This document shows positions 1-8,500 of a stretch of DNA of 64,000 nt, one piece after another. The DNA comes from Maridesulfovibrio sp. GTDB lineage: Bacteria > Desulfobacterota > Desulfovibrionia > Desulfovibrionales > Desulfovibrionaceae. Each line of letters opens with the position of its first letter. Positions within the stretch are counted from its first letter, which is position 1. The stretch spans positions 3,892,501 through 3,956,500 of the forward strand of contig NZ_OY781616.1 of assembly GCF_963677005.1 (NCBI RefSeq), read 5' to 3'. A program made the position numbers and the translations under genes. The notes below the pieces were generated by a model. The model saw only the letters and a list, made by a program, of their open reading frames with translations, made no database searches and had not been told where the DNA came from.

Positions 1-13
1 GGGAGGTGATAAC

Positions 14-1138
14 GTGGCTGTAAGCATCAACCATAATAGCATGGCGGCCAATACAGCGAGATGTCTTGGCAATCAATACAAAGACTTGGGCACATCAACC
101 CGCAAACTGTCTTCCGGGTTGAGGGTTGAAACTGCTGCGGATGATGCTGCCGGATTGGCCATCCGAGAACTTATGAGGTCGGATATTTCAGCCCTCAGAC
201 AGGGCATACGCAATGCGAACGACGCCATCTCAGCCATCCAGACGGCCGACGGGGCTCTGCAGGTTATTGATGAGAAACTGATCAGGATGAAAGAGCTGGC
301 CGAGCAGGCGGCTACCGGTACATATACTTCCGATCAGCGTATGCTCATAAATTCCGAATACCAGATTATGGCCGATGAAATAACGCGCATCGCCAACTCA
401 ACAGATTTTAACGGGATAAGTCTGCTGAACGGCAATCTGGATGGCCTGCAAGCTCTGACCGTACATTTCGGAAGTGGAAACGACTGTTCCGAGGACTACT
501 ATTCCATACAAATCAGTGCGGTAACCGCCAGTTCACTGGGGATTGGCTCCTCACTGACGAACCTTACCTCCTCCGAAATAGCTCAACTCAATGGGGTCAC
601 ATATTTTTACGATTTAACATGGGATACCGGAGACGGGTATTATGTAACCAGTCCGGCTGAGGTAAAGGATACTTTTGCTTACGGCTCAACCTGCCAGGTG
701 TACTGGGATGGAAGCAATTCCTTTTGGGTCGTGGGGCAGGATGACACCGGAACCAACCGGGTTTTCGCATATCAGGCAGGCTCTCCCATGGCGACTTATA
801 TCGGCGAAGGCGGACTGACAGTTACTTCCGGAAACCCTGCGACCATTTCAACGCAGGATGCTGCCCAGCAGGCGTTGGGTATTATTGACAATGCGATTAT
901 TTCCAAGGACAAAATCCGCGCAAGTCTGGGGGCTCTGGAAAACCGTCTTGAAGCAACGGTAGACAACCTCTCCCAGCAGGCCGAAAACCTGCAGGCTGCG
1001 GAATCCAGAATATCTGACACAGATGTGTCCACGGAAATGGCCCGATTCGTCAGGAGCAATATTGTCTCACAAAGTGCCGTTGCAATGCTTGCACAGGCCA
1101 ACAACGTGCCGCAAATGGTCTTAAACCTTATAGGCTGA
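14..1138 (+). CDS. Flagellin
   Basis: This is a flagellar filament protein of 374 aa, exported through the flagellar type III apparatus and polymerised outside the cell. The N-terminal 140 residues or so carry the conserved flagellin D0/D1 helices (SLLNG near the end of D1), and the last 100 residues are the matching C-terminal D1/D0 helices ending VLNLIG. The middle, about residues 141-275, is a short variable outer domain rich in Asp, Gly, Tyr and Trp. The start is GTG at 14, preceded by a strong GGGAGG Shine-Dalgarno at the window edge. The promoter lies outside the window. It ends tail-to-tail with the chemoreceptor gene, and no clear terminator is visible in the 71-bp gap. The family assignment is certain; whether it is the major or an alternative flagellin cannot be told. 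Confidence 0.97.
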   Translation: MAVSINHNSMAANTARCLGNQYKDLGTSTRKLSSGLRVETAADDAAGLAIRELMRSDISALRQGIRNANDAISAIQTADGALQVIDEKLIRMKELAEQAATGTYTSDQRMLINSEYQIMADEITRIANSTDFNGISLLNGNLDGLQALTVHFGSGNDCSEDYYSIQISAVTASSLGIGSSLTNLTSSEIAQLNGVTYFYDLTWDTGDGYYVTSPAEVKDTFAYGSTCQVYWDGSNSFWVVGQDDTGTNRVFAYQAGSPMATYIGEGGLTVTSGNPATISTQDAAQQALGIIDNAIISKDKIRASLGALENRLEATVDNLSQQAENLQAAESRISDTDVSTEMARFVRSNIVSQSAVAMLAQANNVPQMVLNLIG

Positions 1139-1209
1139 TAAATTTTATACAGAATCAGCAAGCCGTCCTCGTGCTTCTATTGAGTTTGGCAACGGTGCTC
1201 AGGAGCAAT

Positions 1210-3240
1210 TCAGCTGTCGGTTTTCATCTGCTCAATAATTGATTTCAACTGCTGAGCCTGTGCGGCCAGGTCCATTACTGCCTGGGATGACTGGCGCATG
1301 GCATCGCTTGTCTCGGTAGCGATATGGTTGATTTCATCAACGGCACGGTTGATTTCCTCGGATGTTGCGGACTGTTCCTCGCAGGCTGTTGCTATTCCGC
1401 GAATCTGATCCGAAACATGATCGTTCAGAGCAAGGATTTCGTTCAAGGAGCTTCCCGCGTTGTCCGCCATGCCGGATACAGAGTTTATTTCCTTAACCGT
1501 GCTTACACATTGTTTTATGCTTTCTTTGGTTCCGCGTTGAATTTCCGAAATAGTCTTTTCCACCTCATTGGTGGCACTCATTGTGTTCTCTGCCAATTTA
1601 CGGACTTCATCGGCTACAACAGCGAATCCTCGTCCGGCCTCTCCAGCGCGGGCGGCCTCAATTGCCGCATTGAGGGCCAGTAGGTTGGTCTGGTCTGCAA
1701 TATCGGAGATAACTTCAATTATCTGCCCGATCTTTTCAGCGCTCACTCCAAGCGACTCCATGTCCTTTTCCAGTTCGGCAGAATGGTTAAGAACTTTGCC
1801 TATTCCGCTTACCATGGTGGTTATGACATTTGCCCCTTCTGTGGCGGTCTGCTTTGCTTCATTGGCAGTCCCGGAGGCTTCGCCGGAATTTTTGGCAACT
1901 TCAAGGACCGTAGCATTCATTTCTTCCATTGCAGTGGCTGTTTCGCTGGTTCGTTGACTTTGTACTTCCGATCCGGCGGAGGACTGTTCAATCTGTGCCG
2001 AAAGTTCCTCTGAAGCCGCTGAAATAATTTCAACAACATCTTCCAGCTGAAGTGCTGCCTGCAGCATTCCTTCTTGCTTGGCCCGTTCAGCCTGTCCGCG
2101 TGCTTCTTCCGCTTCCTGGGTTGCCTGGCGTGCTTTTTCCGTCTCTTCTGCCGCAAGACGGCTCTGTTCCTGGGCTTCGCTGATTTTGTTTTTCAGGTTA
2201 AGGACCATGGAATTAAGAGCCGTTGCAAGAATTCCGACTTCGTCTTTGCTCTTAATTTCAAGGAGGTTGTCCAGATCACCCTCGGCAACACTGGTAGCAT
2301 ATTTTGTTGTAGTGACAATCGGCGTAGACATTGATCGGGCTATCAGCCAGGAGATAAGCAGGATAATGGGCAGGATTATGCAGATTACAATTATCGATGA
2401 GTGTCTGACTCTGTTCTGGGACTCTATCATGGTCTGGATGGGCATCCCGATAAACCACATGCCTATATTCTGACCCTTGATGCTTTTGATCGGCCAATAA
2501 GCAGTCTGGTACTCAACTCCGAGGATATTGTTGCGGGCCAGAAATGTTTTCCCGTCCCTGATGACTGTTTCGGTTACTTTCGGGTTGGTCATACGGGTTC
2601 CGACAGCACGTTTTCCGGATTTGACAATGGTAGTCATCTCGCGTGTTTCACCCTTGAAAACAGTGACATCCAGATCCGTAAAGTTTTTTACCTCATCTAC
2701 AAATTTTTCATCGGACAGGGAGATGCCCAGAGAGAGCGTTCCGATAATGGCGCTGCCCTTTCTCACAGGCGCGGTTGCCCGCAATGAGAAGGTGACCTTC
2801 TTTCCTTTGACAACACCGGCGCTGGCTTGTCCCCTCAAAGCTTTTTGAACGCTTTCAAGGTGGCTTGCAGAATCTCCGAATTCTTCCGAATGCGCTCTTG
2901 CAAGAACTTTTCCGTGTATATCGGTTATGGTCATGAACTCAGAGTCTGTTTCGGCCATAAGCTTTTTAATATTGCTAGACAGCAGCTCTGTATCGTCAGC
3001 CTGGATGGCTTCTATCAGGTCTGTATTTTGAGCAGCAAGAGATGCTTCTGTAGAGAATTTGTTGGAAAGAGAAGCTATATGGCGATCGACAACCTTGCAC
3101 ATGCTTGAAATATTGCGGGTTGCTTCAGAGGAGAATCCTTTGCCTACGTAATGGTTGATCGAGAAAAATATAGATATACCTGTAGCAATTGAAATGCATG
3201 CAGCCATAATGATTATTTTATTCTTTATTGAAAGCTTCAT
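1210..3240 (-). CDS. Methyl-accepting chemotaxis protein
   Basis: This is a 676-aa transmembrane chemoreceptor that would signal to CheA/CheW. A first membrane helix (about residues 9-28) is followed by a periplasmic sensor of roughly 250 residues with a Cache-like layout, a second helix (about 282-303, rich in Ile/Leu) and a HAMP linker. A Glu/Arg/Ala-rich coiled coil leads into the cytoplasmic methyl-accepting domain. The highly conserved hairpin tip is visible ([19 protein letters not shown], then [18 protein letters not shown]). There is no C-terminal pentapeptide tether for CheR. The start ATG at 3240 is preceded on the minus strand by AGGAGG at good spacing. The ligand cannot be predicted from sequence alone. 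It is transcribed towards the flagellin gene. Confidence 0.96.
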   Translation of the reverse strand: MKLSIKNKIIIMAACISIATGISIFFSINHYVGKGFSSEATRNISSMCKVVDRHIASLSNKFSTEASLAAQNTDLIEAIQADDTELLSSNIKKLMAETDSEFMTITDIHGKVLARAHSEEFGDSASHLESVQKALRGQASAGVVKGKKVTFSLRATAPVRKGSAIIGTLSLGISLSDEKFVDEVKNFTDLDVTVFKGETREMTTIVKSGKRAVGTRMTNPKVTETVIRDGKTFLARNNILGVEYQTAYWPIKSIKGQNIGMWFIGMPIQTMIESQNRVRHSSIIVICIILPIILLISWLIARSMSTPIVTTTKYATSVAEGDLDNLLEIKSKDEVGILATALNSMVLNLKNKISEAQEQSRLAAEETEKARQATQEAEEARGQAERAKQEGMLQAALQLEDVVEIISAASEELSAQIEQSSAGSEVQSQRTSETATAMEEMNATVLEVAKNSGEASGTANEAKQTATEGANVITTMVSGIGKVLNHSAELEKDMESLGVSAEKIGQIIEVISDIADQTNLLALNAAIEAARAGEAGRGFAVVADEVRKLAENTMSATNEVEKTISEIQRGTKESIKQCVSTVKEINSVSGMADNAGSSLNEILALNDHVSDQIRGIATACEEQSATSEEINRAVDEINHIATETSDAMRQSSQAVMDLAAQAQQLKSIIEQMKTDS

Positions 3241-3548
3241 AAAAATCCTCCTCTTTTGATTTTTGTGTTTAAATTGCTATGAAAAGTCTATTATAAATAA
3301 ATTTACTAAGATAAATTAAAATAGACGTTTAATGCATTGATAACGCAGGAAGTCTGAATTCAAGCGTCTGTTTCAGCTGTGTTGATAATTGTGTTGCCGT
3401 TTAATCGTAACGGATTATTACTGATGCGGCCGTACCCAACCTGGCATTTCTTTAAGTTTTTATGCAGTTCGGTAATGGTTTTACTTCTGGTCGCGGCTTT
3501 ACTCTTTTCCTGCTATAACCGCTTGTGTAAAACAGGAGGAGTGTGAAG
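3241..3548. other. Divergent intergenic region
   Basis: This 308-bp gap between the divergent chemoreceptor and permease genes must hold both promoters. The part near the chemoreceptor is strongly A+T-rich (about 3265-3340). I see no ORF of note, no clear sigma-28 or sigma-54 promoter, and no terminator. Confidence 0.6.
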
Positions 3549-4991
3549 ATGGGTTCGATGGACGAGCTGGTTCTCGGGAGAACCGCATCCGGGATCAATG
3601 CAAAATTGCTGGACAGACTTCAAGATTTCCGTATTCATGCGGCCCTTTGGGCCGGCACAAGCTATCTGCTTGGAAAAATTCTGCAACTGTCTTTTTTTTC
3701 ATATCTGGCCGCAGCGTTATATTTCCTTTTCGTTGTCGGGTCCTTTTCCGTGGCAAAATCCGGAACCAGAAAAATATTGTCGGCGGTAGCTTTGTTTGCC
3801 GTTTTATCTCTTACATTCGGAGATTTGACCCTCGGAGGAATTCTGCACGGCTTTTCACGTGCTTCTTTTTTTGCGGCATTTTTTCCCATAATGGGGCTGA
3901 TGCAGGAGTGCGGGACAAACTCCAAGGCTGTACGCAGTTCCGCAGAGTGGCTGACCTCTCTTTCTCCGACCAAGTTCATCGGCGCACTCCATGCCGCCGT
4001 GCATGTGATGAGCATTTTTCTCGGTGCCGGAGCACTTGGGTTTATTCACTCCATGCTGCCGCAGAATGCGGCCGGGGATAATCCCGCCTTGCAGGAAAAA
4101 TGGGACATGGCCTGTCTGTACTCCATTCTGCGGGGTAATCTGACCGCATTTTCGTGGTCCCCTACAAGCACAACTTTTGCGGTATTGCTGCCTCTTTTTC
4201 CTGAAGTCCGCTGGGCGGATATCTCTCTGGAATCTTTGGTCTTGAGTCTTGCCCTCATTGTTTTCAGTTTTGTAGCCGTTCTGCTGGGCTTAAAAGGTGT
4301 GCATGCATCCGAACTTTCATACGAAAAGGGCACAGAGCATTCTGCAAAGCGTTTGCTTCCCCTGGCCGGAATATTGATCCTGCTTTTGCTGGCTGCAGCT
4401 GTAACGATGTGGGGATTGCCGCACCTGAGGCTTTTGACAGCTGTGTTGACGGTGGTACCGCTTTTCAGTGCGTTCTGGCTTTTCTCCCAGTATTCCCGTC
4501 TGAGCTATAAAGCCGGGTTGGCAGGGGTGAAAAATGTACTCCGGGGATACGTCCGAAACTCGGTTCCGAAGCAGACGAACGTTATTCTGATACTTGGTGC
4601 GGTTGTCTTTCTAGGTTGTGTACTAGATGCGGAGATAACACCCGGAGAGACGTTCGATTTTCTGCGTGATGTTGATATCTCCGGCAATGTGCTGCTCCTT
4701 TTGAGCGGACTGGGAATAGTAGTCCTCAGCTATTTCGGTCTGCATACCATGCTTGTCATAGGGATAGTCGCCGGGATGTTCGGTGATATTGAGATGTTCA
4801 ATGTCTCAGCATCCACTATTGTCATAGCCCTTTCCCTTGCCCGTGTGCTGGGCTCTTCGCTCAACGGGCTTGTGGGCATTATGATAATAACCGCGCAGCT
4901 TGGGGATATTTCAGTGCAGCGTCTGCGCAAAGGTAATTATCTGTTTGTATTTATGGGGTGCGTTTTATATTGTTTGTGGCTTTTGGTTTGA
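3549..4991 (+). CDS. Multi-pass inner-membrane permease-like protein, substrate unknown
   Basis: I do not recognise the family with confidence. The 480-aa product is hydrophobic along most of its length, with roughly 10-12 predicted membrane segments, no signal peptide and short polar loops, as in secondary transporters. A notable internal stretch around residues 195-215 (ILRGNLTAFSWSPTSTTFAV) contains polar residues inside a hydrophobic context and could be a substrate-binding re-entrant region. The ATG at 3549 is preferred over the in-frame GTG at 3543, because AGGAGG at 3534-3539 is properly spaced for the ATG. The gene stands alone between the chemoreceptor and tRNA-Pro. It could be an organic-anion or ion transporter, but nothing in the context identifies the substrate. 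Confidence 0.75.
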   Translation: MGSMDELVLGRTASGINAKLLDRLQDFRIHAALWAGTSYLLGKILQLSFFSYLAAALYFLFVVGSFSVAKSGTRKILSAVALFAVLSLTFGDLTLGGILHGFSRASFFAAFFPIMGLMQECGTNSKAVRSSAEWLTSLSPTKFIGALHAAVHVMSIFLGAGALGFIHSMLPQNAAGDNPALQEKWDMACLYSILRGNLTAFSWSPTSTTFAVLLPLFPEVRWADISLESLVLSLALIVFSFVAVLLGLKGVHASELSYEKGTEHSAKRLLPLAGILILLLLAAAVTMWGLPHLRLLTAVLTVVPLFSAFWLFSQYSRLSYKAGLAGVKNVLRGYVRNSVPKQTNVILILGAVVFLGCVLDAEITPGETFDFLRDVDISGNVLLLLSGLGIVVLSYFGLHTMLVIGIVAGMFGDIEMFNVSASTIVIALSLARVLGSSLNGLVGIMIITAQLGDISVQRLRKGNYLFVFMGCVLYCLWLLV

Positions 4992-5076
4992 GTTGGGTAG
5001 AAGGGACTGGTTGAAGTCGAGAGAGGCGAAAAAGCAGTTAGGCTGATAACAAATGTAGACCAAAGTGTGAGTCAAA

Positions 5077-5113
5077 GAAAAAAGGCTTACAACAATTAAT
5101 GCTGTAAGCCTTT
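5077..5113 (-). terminator. Intrinsic terminator of tRNA-Pro
   Basis: Perfect 11-bp inverted repeat (arms 5081-5091 and 5103-5113). Read on the minus strand it is followed by a short T run. It lies just downstream of the tRNA gene. Confidence 0.8.
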
Positions 5114-5121
5114 GAACTATC

Positions 5122-5198
5122 TGGTCGGGGCAGAGAGATTTGAACTCCCGGCATCCTGCTCCCAAAGCAGGCGCGCTACCAGACTGCGCCATGCCCCG
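5122..5198 (-). tRNA. tRNA-Pro (anticodon TGG)
   Basis: The minus strand folds into a complete 77-nt cloverleaf. The acceptor stem is CGGGGCA against TGCCCCG, with an encoded 3' CCA (TGG at 5122-5124 on the plus strand). The anticodon stem CCTGC/GCAGG encloses the loop TTTGGGA, and the T-arm contains GTTCAAATC. The loop reads anticodon TGG, which decodes proline. Confidence 0.96.
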
Positions 5199-5310
5199 AT
5201 TTGTATTGCGCAGAAAGGGGAGATACTTTAATTGACAGTGCTTGGCAAGTCATAATTTAAGTCTTTGATTGCCTCTTGTTACGTGCTCAAGACTTCTGGC
5301 CGGATCTGCT

Positions 5311-6339
5311 TTAACTGAATTTCCCGTCTATTTTGCAGCCGCAGTACTTGCACATGCCGTCTTCCAGCCCGACATTTTCCATCTCGAAACCGTACCGCTT
5401 TATAAGTTCCGCCTTGCAGGCAGGGCAGAAGCTTGTGGAATGCTCGCTGCCGGGAACATTGCCTATATATACATATTCAAGTCCTGCCTCGGTACCTATG
5501 TTGCGGGCCAGAGTAAGGGCATGCATGGGTGTTGCCGGGCAATCCTGCATTTTATAGTCCGGGTGAAATCTGGAAATGTGCCACGGAACTTCTTCGCCAA
5601 GCTCCTCGGCAATGAATGCGGCCAGCTTTTTCAGTTCGTCCGGGGAATCGTTCTTTCCCGGAATGAGCAGGGTGGTGATTTCCAGCCACCAGCCGTTTTT
5701 CTTCATATGTTTAAGGTTCTCAAGGACCGGTGAAAGTCTTCCCATACAGATTTCCCTGTAGAAATCATCGTTAAAGGCTTTCAGGTCGATGTTTGCGGCA
5801 TCAATCAGCCCGGTAAGCTCATCTATGCATTCAGGACTTTGAAATCCGTTGGAAACCATTATGTTCTGCAGACCCTTCGCGTGTGCCTCGCGAGCCGTAT
5901 CCTGCATGAGTTCAAAAAAGATTGTCGGTTCCGAATACGTGTAGGACATGGAGTCGCACCCGTGGGCAATGGCTGCTTCAACCAGCGTCTGCGGAGTTAC
6001 TTTCTGCCCGGTTATTTCCCTGCCGGTTTTCGGGTGCTGGGAAAGAGACGCATTCTGGCAGAATGCACAGCCGAAATTGCAGCCCTGTGTTCCGAGCGAA
6101 AATGTCTTGGTACCGGGGAGGAAATGGTACAGGGGCTTTTTTTCCACCGGATCGATGTTGATGGCTGCAACCAGATCGTAGGTTTTGGTCATTAAGCTGC
6201 CGTCAACATTCTGCCGCACACCGCAGTTGCCGTGAGCGTCCGGTTCGATAATACAGAAATGGTTGCAGAGACGGCACTGGACCGTCTTCTCCTTTAATTC
6301 TTTCCAGAGTCTCGCCGGGTACAGCATATCAATTTCCAT
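5311..6339 (-). CDS. amrS: AmmeMemoRadiSam system radical SAM enzyme AmrS
   Basis: This 342-aa radical S-adenosylmethionine enzyme matches the AmrS family, related to pyruvate formate-lyase activating enzymes. The N-terminus has a small Cys cluster (CRLCNHFC, then GNCGVRQN). The SAM/[4Fe-4S] motif is GCNFGCAFCQN near residues 87-97, followed by TYSEPTIF and VSNGFQS, typical of this group. Near the C-terminus, FCPACKAELIKRYG and MCKYCGCKI form an extra zinc or rubredoxin-like knuckle. The partners AmrA and AmrB, which define the wider system, are not in this window. The start at 6339 overlaps the preceding small exported-protein gene by 11 bp, so the two are probably co-transcribed. A second in-frame Met four codons later could also be the start. 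Confidence 0.9.
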   Translation of the reverse strand: MEIDMLYPARLWKELKEKTVQCRLCNHFCIIEPDAHGNCGVRQNVDGSLMTKTYDLVAAINIDPVEKKPLYHFLPGTKTFSLGTQGCNFGCAFCQNASLSQHPKTGREITGQKVTPQTLVEAAIAHGCDSMSYTYSEPTIFFELMQDTAREAHAKGLQNIMVSNGFQSPECIDELTGLIDAANIDLKAFNDDFYREICMGRLSPVLENLKHMKKNGWWLEITTLLIPGKNDSPDELKKLAAFIAEELGEEVPWHISRFHPDYKMQDCPATPMHALTLARNIGTEAGLEYVYIGNVPGSEHSTSFCPACKAELIKRYGFEMENVGLEDGMCKYCGCKIDGKFS

Positions 6340-6601
6340 TGGGTTTTATTTCGGGAACAACGAATACAGGCCCGACAGGCTGGCTTACATTTTCTTCCTC
6401 TTTTCTTGGCATGGTGCTGATTCTGTTTGATTTGTTGTCTGATTGAATGGAAATGTCATTCCTGTTCGTGCGCGTTCCGAACCTTATGTCCTGCCTGTCT
6501 TTGGCCGTGTCCTTGTTTATGAACTTCGTTCCGGCAAAAGCCGAACCAGCCAGACAAAGAACCACGATAATAATCATAACGATGAAAGTTCTCTTGTACA
6601 T
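6329..6601 (-). CDS. Small exported protein of unknown function
   Basis: This 90-aa product begins MYKRTFIVMI and has a clear Sec signal peptide with a likely cleavage after AGSAFA (about residue 23). The mature part is short, polar and low in complexity, rich in Asn, Asp, Arg and Ser, and ends in a Pro/Val-rich tail. No known domain is visible. I chose the ATG at 6601 because a GGAG lies about 10 nt upstream and the signal peptide starts there; a longer in-frame reading from 6652 would bury the signal sequence. Its 3' end overlaps the start of amrS by 11 bp, indicating translational coupling. Confidence 0.65.
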   Translation of the reverse strand: MYKRTFIVMIIIVVLCLAGSAFAGTKFINKDTAKDRQDIRFGTRTNRNDISIQSDNKSNRISTMPRKEEENVSQPVGPVFVVPEIKPNGN

Positions 6602-6758
6602 GATTTTTCTCCGTGTCATACTGTAAGCTGTTTCCGGATCTGTTGCAAACAATGATCCTTTTTGCTGCGTTTCCGGGAAAAGGGCAGGGATGTTCCTTGA
6701 ACTCTTGGCGGATTCAGCATATACAGTCCGTTCTTAGAGACTGTTAGGAGAAAATAAT

Positions 6759-7805
6759 ATGGCAAGTCGTTCTGATGCATATAAGGCCGCCGGTGTAGAT
6801 ATCGATGCGGCCAACGATTTCATAGGCCGCATCAAGGGTATGGTCGGCTCCACCTTCACCAAAGGTGTGGTCACGGATATCGGCGGTTTCGGCGGGCTTT
6901 TCAAGCTCGACCTTACCCAGATGGAAGAACCTGTTCTGGTGTCGGGTACAGATGGAGTCGGTACCAAGCTCAAACTCGCTTTTGCAATAGACAAGCACGA
7001 CACGATCGGTATCGACCTCGTGGCCATGAGCGTCAACGATATCCTTGTTCAGGGAGCGAAACCCCTGTTTTTTCTGGACTATTTTGCTACCGGAAAGCTT
7101 GAAACCGGAGTGGCCGAAGAAGTCATCGCCGGTATAGTGGAAGGCTGCAAGATTTCAGGATGTGCGCTTCTGGGCGGCGAAACCGCTGAAATGCCCGGTT
7201 TTTATGCCGACGGTGAATACGATCTTTCCGGTTTCTGCGTCGGTATCGTGGATAACACGAAGATCGTTGACGGTTCATCCATCACTATCGGAGATTCCAT
7301 CATCGGGCTTGAATCCTCCGGGATTCACTCAAACGGCTACTCGCTGGTGCGCAAGCTTTTTGAAGAATCAGGTCTGGGCACTGACGACCTGCTCCCCGGA
7401 ACGGATCAGAAAATCGGCGAAGCTCTGATTACGCCGACAAGAATATATGTGGACCCCGTGCGCAACCTTTCCCGCGATATTGAAATCAAGGGAATGGTGC
7501 ATGTTACCGGCGGTGGTTTTTATGACAACCTGCCCCGTATCCTGCCCAAGCAGGTCACGGCGGAAATCAATTTCGGGTCATGGGAAGTTCTGCCGGTATT
7601 CAACTGGCTGAAGGAACAGGGCAACCTGAGCTGGCCTGAAATGCTCCAGATTTTCAACACCGGCATAGGATATATCCTCGTGGTTCCGAAAGACCGCGAA
7701 GAAGACGTGCTGAGCCGCCTTTCCGGAATGAAAATCAATAGCTGGAAGATCGGCGAGATCATCGCTCGTGAAGGTGATTCCGAGCAGGTGCAGGTCAACT
7801 TCTAG
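6759..7805 (+). CDS. purM: Phosphoribosylformylglycinamidine cyclo-ligase (AIR synthetase)
   Basis: PurM catalyses the ATP-dependent closure of FGAM to 5-aminoimidazole ribonucleotide, the fifth step of de novo purine synthesis, in the cytoplasm. The 348-aa length is normal. Diagnostic stretches include GTDGVGTKLKLA (nucleotide-binding region), DLVAMSVNDILVQGAKPLFF, GGETAEMPGFY and HVTGGGFYDNLPRILP. The ATG at 6759 has an AGGAG at about 9 nt. It is followed at once by a strong terminator. No other pur genes are near, so it is a single-gene unit here. Confidence 0.98.
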   Translation: MASRSDAYKAAGVDIDAANDFIGRIKGMVGSTFTKGVVTDIGGFGGLFKLDLTQMEEPVLVSGTDGVGTKLKLAFAIDKHDTIGIDLVAMSVNDILVQGAKPLFFLDYFATGKLETGVAEEVIAGIVEGCKISGCALLGGETAEMPGFYADGEYDLSGFCVGIVDNTKIVDGSSITIGDSIIGLESSGIHSNGYSLVRKLFEESGLGTDDLLPGTDQKIGEALITPTRIYVDPVRNLSRDIEIKGMVHVTGGGFYDNLPRILPKQVTAEINFGSWEVLPVFNWLKEQGNLSWPEMLQIFNTGIGYILVVPKDREEDVLSRLSGMKINSWKIGEIIAREGDSEQVQVNF

Positions 7806-7827
7806 ATCAATACCGTTTATGAATTTG

Positions 7828-7862
7828 AAAGCCCGTCCGGAGTGTTTCCGGGCGGGCTTTTT
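7828..7862 (+). terminator. Intrinsic terminator after purM
   Basis: GC-rich 10-bp stem (arms 7831-7840 and 7848-7857, one G-U pair) followed by a T run. It lies between convergent genes and may act on both strands. Confidence 0.9.
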
Positions 7863-7885
7863 CGTGCTTTAATTCCTGTGTGTAC

Positions 7886-8485
7886 CTACTTCTTTTTCCA
7901 TTTTCCGTCTGCGCCCTGAATAAACCAGCCGGCGGGGGCTCGCTTCTGCCAGACTTCCGCAAAAATAGCCTTTACCTTGGCAAGCTCGCTTCCGGGGATG
8001 TTCATGGAGGCGGCAACTTCTTCATAGAGTTGCTCGCGTGTTTTGTTGTCCTGTGCAACCAGACGGCGCAACTGGGCGGTGTCTTTGAGTCCAAGCCCGT
8101 CCTTGCTGATAATTTCAAGCAGGCCCTCGTTGTTTATGCCTATGTTTCCTGAATTGTAGTAGGGAAGAAGCTGCTGGTGGTCGTCAGCAATTGTTTTTTT
8201 CAGGCCGCGAATGGCGGAGTTGGACTGGTTGAGGCTTTCAATATCGGATTCCGTTACCTTGGCTGCGTGGGCTGTTGCCGGTCCGGCCAGCGCAAGAAAT
8301 GTCTCCAGAGCGGAACTGTCGTTCTTGTCCTGCTCTTTTTTGGCGCCGGGACCGTACACGTCACCCACGATATCTTCGGCCGCTTTTTCCACCCTTGCAG
8401 CGGGGAAGTATATGTTTACCGTAACGCAGGCCACGAAGGACAGCAGGGACAGAAAAGTAAGTATGCGGGCGGTTTTCCCGAACAT
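7886..8485 (-). CDS. YdbL-like DUF1318 lipoprotein
   Basis: This 199-aa exported protein has a YdbL/DUF1318 C-terminal half (about residues 75-195, with GLLEIISKDGLG, LVAQDNKTREQLYEEVA and WQKRAPAGWF). In enterobacteria YdbL is a periplasmic partner of the YdbH-YnbE bridge that carries lipids between the two membranes. Unlike E. coli YdbL, this protein begins like a lipoprotein: a hydrophobic leader ends in LSFVAC (Cys20), followed by a VTVNIYFP strand-like stretch resembling the short lipoprotein YnbE. No separate ynbE lies between this gene and the ydbH homologue, only 15 bp upstream. I infer that one protein covers both roles. The domain assignment is good; the fusion idea is inference. 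Confidence 0.82.
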   Translation of the reverse strand: MFGKTARILTFLSLLSFVACVTVNIYFPAARVEKAAEDIVGDVYGPGAKKEQDKNDSSALETFLALAGPATAHAAKVTESDIESLNQSNSAIRGLKKTIADDHQQLLPYYNSGNIGINNEGLLEIISKDGLGLKDTAQLRRLVAQDNKTREQLYEEVAASMNIPGSELAKVKAIFAEVWQKRAPAGWFIQGADGKWKKK

Positions 8486-8500
8486 GACAGGCTCCTTATA

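Noticed and set aside
3448..3470. Sigma-54 promoter upstream of the permease (TGGCA-containing)
   Set aside because: The -12 element lacks the required GC at correct spacing.
5311..6339. Calling the AmrS homologue a pyruvate formate-lyase activating enzyme
   Set aside because: Related fold, but the N-terminal Cys cluster, the C-terminal Cys knuckle and the lack of an adjacent glycyl-radical enzyme fit AmrS better.
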